From positions 1-64,000 of the forward strand of contig CALFDU010000013.1 of the NCBI GenBank assembly GCA_937950315.1: 64,000 nt of DNA, read 5' to 3'. Shown piece by piece: positions 61,628 to 64,000 of the stretch. The stretch's first letter is position 1. Every line of letters starts with the position of its first letter. The stretch comes from an uncultured Saprospiraceae bacterium. GTDB taxonomy: Bacteria; Bacteroidota; Bacteroidia; Chitinophagales; Saprospiraceae. Under the pieces are notes generated by a model. It ran no database searches, was not told where the DNA came from, and worked only from the letters and a program-made list of their open reading frames with translations. A program made the translations under genes and the position numbers.

Positions 61628-62413
61628 TCACTTTAATAAAGCCTCTTCTTTTAATTGAGAAGCTAAATTTGCTCCAAGATAGCTATCAATCAAGTGATGC
61701 GCAAGATAAATCGCAGGAGTTAGCACAATTGCGACGCTGAACTTATAAATGTAGTTGACGATACCAATGGCCAAAACTCTGACCAATTCCCAGTCTGCCC
61801 CAATATAAAATGCGATAAATAACACGACAAAACTATCTATGAATTGTGATACAAGGGTAGAGCCAGTTGCTCTTAACCATATTTTTCCTTCGCCCGTTTT
61901 TTGCTTGATTTTTTGAAAAACATAAACGTCAATCAATTGTCCTACCAAGAATGCCACCAAGGATCCTACAATGATCCATAGTCCTTGACCAAATATTTTT
62001 TGAAAGGCCAGATTCATGTTGCTAAGGCTTAAAGACTGATCGTTGTTCAATCCGCTGATCGAATTCCACCAATCATTGGGAGGCAAAGCGATAGCCATAA
62101 ATATGATCATAAAGGCAAACACAATCAGGCCTGCTGTTAAATAGCTGAGAAATTGAACTCCTTTTTTTCCAAAATATTCATTGATGACATCTGTCATGAT
62201 GAATACCACTGGCCATAGCAGAACGCCCGCTGTCAGATTAAATCCAAGATCTTTGACTCCGAAAATGGTCCAGTTCATCGATTCATAACCAAAGACTTTT
62301 TCGAGCGAAAAAATCTTGACGCCGATCATCTCAGCCACAAGGGCATTGCAGATGAAAAACCCACCTAAAATTAAAAATAACTTCGTTGCCTTATTGGATA
62401 AAACTGAGGACAT
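61628..62413 (-). CDS. yhhQ: Queuosine precursor transporter, YhhQ/VUT family
   Basis: 261 residues with about six membrane helices. VUT/YhhQ family landmarks: FFICNALVAEMIGVKIF at the start, TAGVLLWPVVFIMTDVINEY, QLIDVYVF, and GSTLVSQFIDSFVVLFIAF. Transports 7-cyano- or 7-aminomethyl-7-deazaguanine (or queuine) for tRNA queuosine synthesis. It ends 4 nt before ctlX; pairing transport of a tRNA precursor with a citrulline hydrolase is unexplained. Confidence 0.92.
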   Translation of the reverse strand: MSSVLSNKATKLFLILGGFFICNALVAEMIGVKIFSLEKVFGYESMNWTIFGVKDLGFNLTAGVLLWPVVFIMTDVINEYFGKKGVQFLSYLTAGLIVFAFMIIFMAIALPPNDWWNSISGLNNDQSLSLSNMNLAFQKIFGQGLWIIVGSLVAFLVGQLIDVYVFQKIKQKTGEGKIWLRATGSTLVSQFIDSFVVLFIAFYIGADWELVRVLAIGIVNYIYKFSVAIVLTPAIYLAHHLIDSYLGANLASQLKEEALLK

Positions 62414-62464
62414 ACTATAAAAGTAAGTCTTTGCCCTCTAGTTTCGTAAAAAGCACAATTGATT

Positions 62465-64000
62465 CTACAGTCTTATTTCTGCTCCTATCGATATTCCAGC
62501 CAATCCTAAATTTTGTCTGATAGGATTGAAATCTTGATTGTTGATAGATGCCAGATTGTATTTGTATGAAGCATTGGTGAAGACCGACCATCGTTTGTTG
62601 ATGTTGAATCTTGCTCCAGCTCCTCCGTACAAACTTACTCCTGTCTGGTTTAGGAAGAAATTTTCACCTGAGACAACTTCGTTGTTGGTGTCAAGCAATG
62701 TTCCTTCGTAGCTGAATCTAACATTATAGAAAATACCTGCTTCACCAAAGTAGTCCCATCTTTTTGAAATTGGTGCTTCATATCCTATGATGATAGGGAT
62801 ATTAAATGAGTGATATTTATTGTATTTTTTCCACACTGTAGTCCTGATAACCTGCATGGTGCCAGGCCCCAACACTGGTATGGTGTCACCTTCCATGTCA
62901 ATTCTGTAAGCGATGATGGTTTCTGGATCAAAGATTTGATCTTGTGTTACCAAAGTAGATTCAAATTTTTCTCTGATTTGATCATATTCAACACCTGCTT
63001 TCACATACACATTGGGGTTTAGATTGTATTTGATCAATGCGCCTGCTTTTAATACTTCCAGAAATTGCATGGTGCTTTGTCTTGTGATCAGATACTCATC
63101 TGGTTCTGCGGTGTCTGTTCTTGATCTGTCATTGGTGACCAAGTCTATCCCTACGTAGGGGAGTATGCTAAACTTACTTCTGTCTGCAGTCCAGTTGTCG
63201 TAGCAATCTACACGATTTCTCAATCTCAAAGCCCCACTGCATGCATCGCCTTTTAGTGCATCGCACACGTCTCTATCGTCCTTTGCGTAATTAAGACTAG
63301 GGGCATGGTTGAGCGCTTGAAGCGATGCCATAATCAAATTGCTTGACGTTTCTTTTGTTGCGCTGTTGGTAACAATCTTTTCCGCTTTTTCAGTGAATGC
63401 TCCTATTGCATTTTGTGCATTATTGTTTTGGGCACTTTCGTAAATGTTGTTTGTGCTAGTACCGCCAGTACCTATGTTGCCAGTTGATCCTCCTGCGGCG
63501 ACTTGGCCTTGGTCAGGTCTTTCGGAAACTGACTTTTCTGCTGATGTTTTATTGTCTGCCAATCCTGAAGTATAGCTGTTCTTTTCTTTTGCTTTTGCAG
63601 CTGATTTTTTTGTGTTGGTCGTTGTGTTGTTTTTTAACTGGCTAGTTGTATTTGTCTTAGAAGTGGTGTTTGAGTTGAGGGTTGTGTTTGAATTAGAAGT
63701 TCGAGTTATTGCTATGTTGTTGGGTGCACTTTCGTTAGAAGATGTAATACTATTTCTTGTATTGTCTGTTTCACCAGTCTTTATTGAATTAAGATTGGTG
63801 TTGTCGACACTTGCATTGCTTTGTTTAGGAGCATTGGCAATATTTGCGGAAGCGAGATCGGAATTTAATTCAGAAGATATATTTCCTGTATTTATTGACT
63901 CCGTTAAGTCTTGCGTATCTGATGTCATATAACTCTGACCCACATACAGAGTTCCCATCAAAAGTACGGCTAGGATACCAAGACCAAGATATTTCCTAAA
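62465..64000 (-). CDS. Outer-membrane beta-barrel protein with membrane anchor and Asn/Ser/Thr linker (partial)
   Basis: The 5' end is cut by the window edge: the frame runs open to 64000 and the part before the internal ATG at 63961 encodes KYLGLGILAVLLMGTLYVG, a membrane helix. After it, about 130 residues are rich in Asn, Ser and Thr with repeated NT/TN units. The C-terminal ~250 residues are an outer-membrane beta barrel (SILPYVGIDLVTNDRS, GYEAPISKRWDYFGEAGIF, LYGGAGARFNINKRWSVF). The N-terminus off-window may be a cytoplasmic anti-sigma-like domain, as in other Saprospiria proteins; not visible here. Confidence 0.8.
   Translation of the reverse strand, partial: FRKYLGLGILAVLLMGTLYVGQSYMTSDTQDLTESINTGNISSELNSDLASANIANAPKQSNASVDNTNLNSIKTGETDNTRNSITSSNESAPNNIAITRTSNSNTTLNSNTTSKTNTTSQLKNNTTTNTKKSAAKAKEKNSYTSGLADNKTSAEKSVSERPDQGQVAAGGSTGNIGTGGTSTNNIYESAQNNNAQNAIGAFTEKAEKIVTNSATKETSSNLIMASLQALNHAPSLNYAKDDRDVCDALKGDACSGALRLRNRVDCYDNWTADRSKFSILPYVGIDLVTNDRSRTDTAEPDEYLITRQSTMQFLEVLKAGALIKYNLNPNVYVKAGVEYDQIREKFESTLVTQDQIFDPETIIAYRIDMEGDTIPVLGPGTMQVIRTTVWKKYNKYHSFNIPIIIGYEAPISKRWDYFGEAGIFYNVRFSYEGTLLDTNNEVVSGENFFLNQTGVSLYGGAGARFNINKRWSVFTNASYKYNLASINNQDFNPIRQNLGLAGISIGAEIRL

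Overview
The window looks like a chromosomal segment of a marine or soil Bacteroidota, most likely of the Saprospiria/Saprospiraceae type. It is AT-rich. Several promoters match the Bacteroidota pattern (TTG or TTTG, about 19-22 nt, then TAnnTTTG). Eight secreted proteins end in type IX secretion (T9SS) C-terminal sorting domains. There are also a TonB-dependent receptor/DUF4249 pair and Bacteroidota-type families such as DUF2853, CtlX and the choice-of-anchor B proteins. No rRNA, tRNA or CRISPR array was seen, and the taxonomic placement is inference.

Left edge (1-2.3 kb): a small accessory island. It holds a tyrosine-recombinase gene that has lost its catalytic C-terminus and reads into an unrelated 102-residue module, then a higBA-type toxin-antitoxin pair. 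Two intergenic imperfect hairpins with AAC...GTT-like ends flank the pair, which resembles an integron cassette arrangement.

2.3-9.4 kb: an Omp28-like thioredoxin-fold secreted protein, a helical-repeat protein, a lipoprotein of glycoside hydrolase family 47 (uncommon in bacteria), an M43 metalloprotease and a DUF2853 protein. 9.9-14.9 kb: a tight operon of a TIG/kelch lipoprotein, a TonB-dependent receptor and a DUF4249 lipoprotein, probably an outer-membrane import system. 15.1-15.6 kb: a TadA-like deaminase interrupted by one in-frame stop.

15.7-33.6 kb: mostly housekeeping and small membrane genes. These include a methyltransferase, DoxX, a HAD phosphatase, MscS, an isolated RluA-type N-terminal domain, a fused nucleotide-sugar epimerase/DegT aminotransferase lacking the usual catalytic lysine in the epimerase half, a CBM9-like lipoprotein, an OmpA-like protein with a hexapeptide-repeat/HhH partner, a Crp/Fnr regulator with DUF1772 and SDR genes, and RecQ. 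33.1-35.1 kb: an Smr-domain protein in operon with a GT39-type glycosyltransferase.

35.2-60.5 kb: a block of large surface proteins. It has tandem choice-of-anchor B paralogues, a ten-repeat Cys-rich protein translationally coupled to a hotdog thioesterase, and two giant paralogous proteins (1960 and 1355 aa) that carry a dockerin, then a cohesin-like domain, then a T9SS tag. An SDR/Crp-Fnr pair and a lamin-tail-domain protein with three internal repeats follow. The right end holds ctlX with a YhhQ-type queuosine-precursor transporter, and an outer-membrane barrel protein that runs off the window. The dockerin/cohesin-like pair and the left cassette-like island are the best places to look for undescribed biology.
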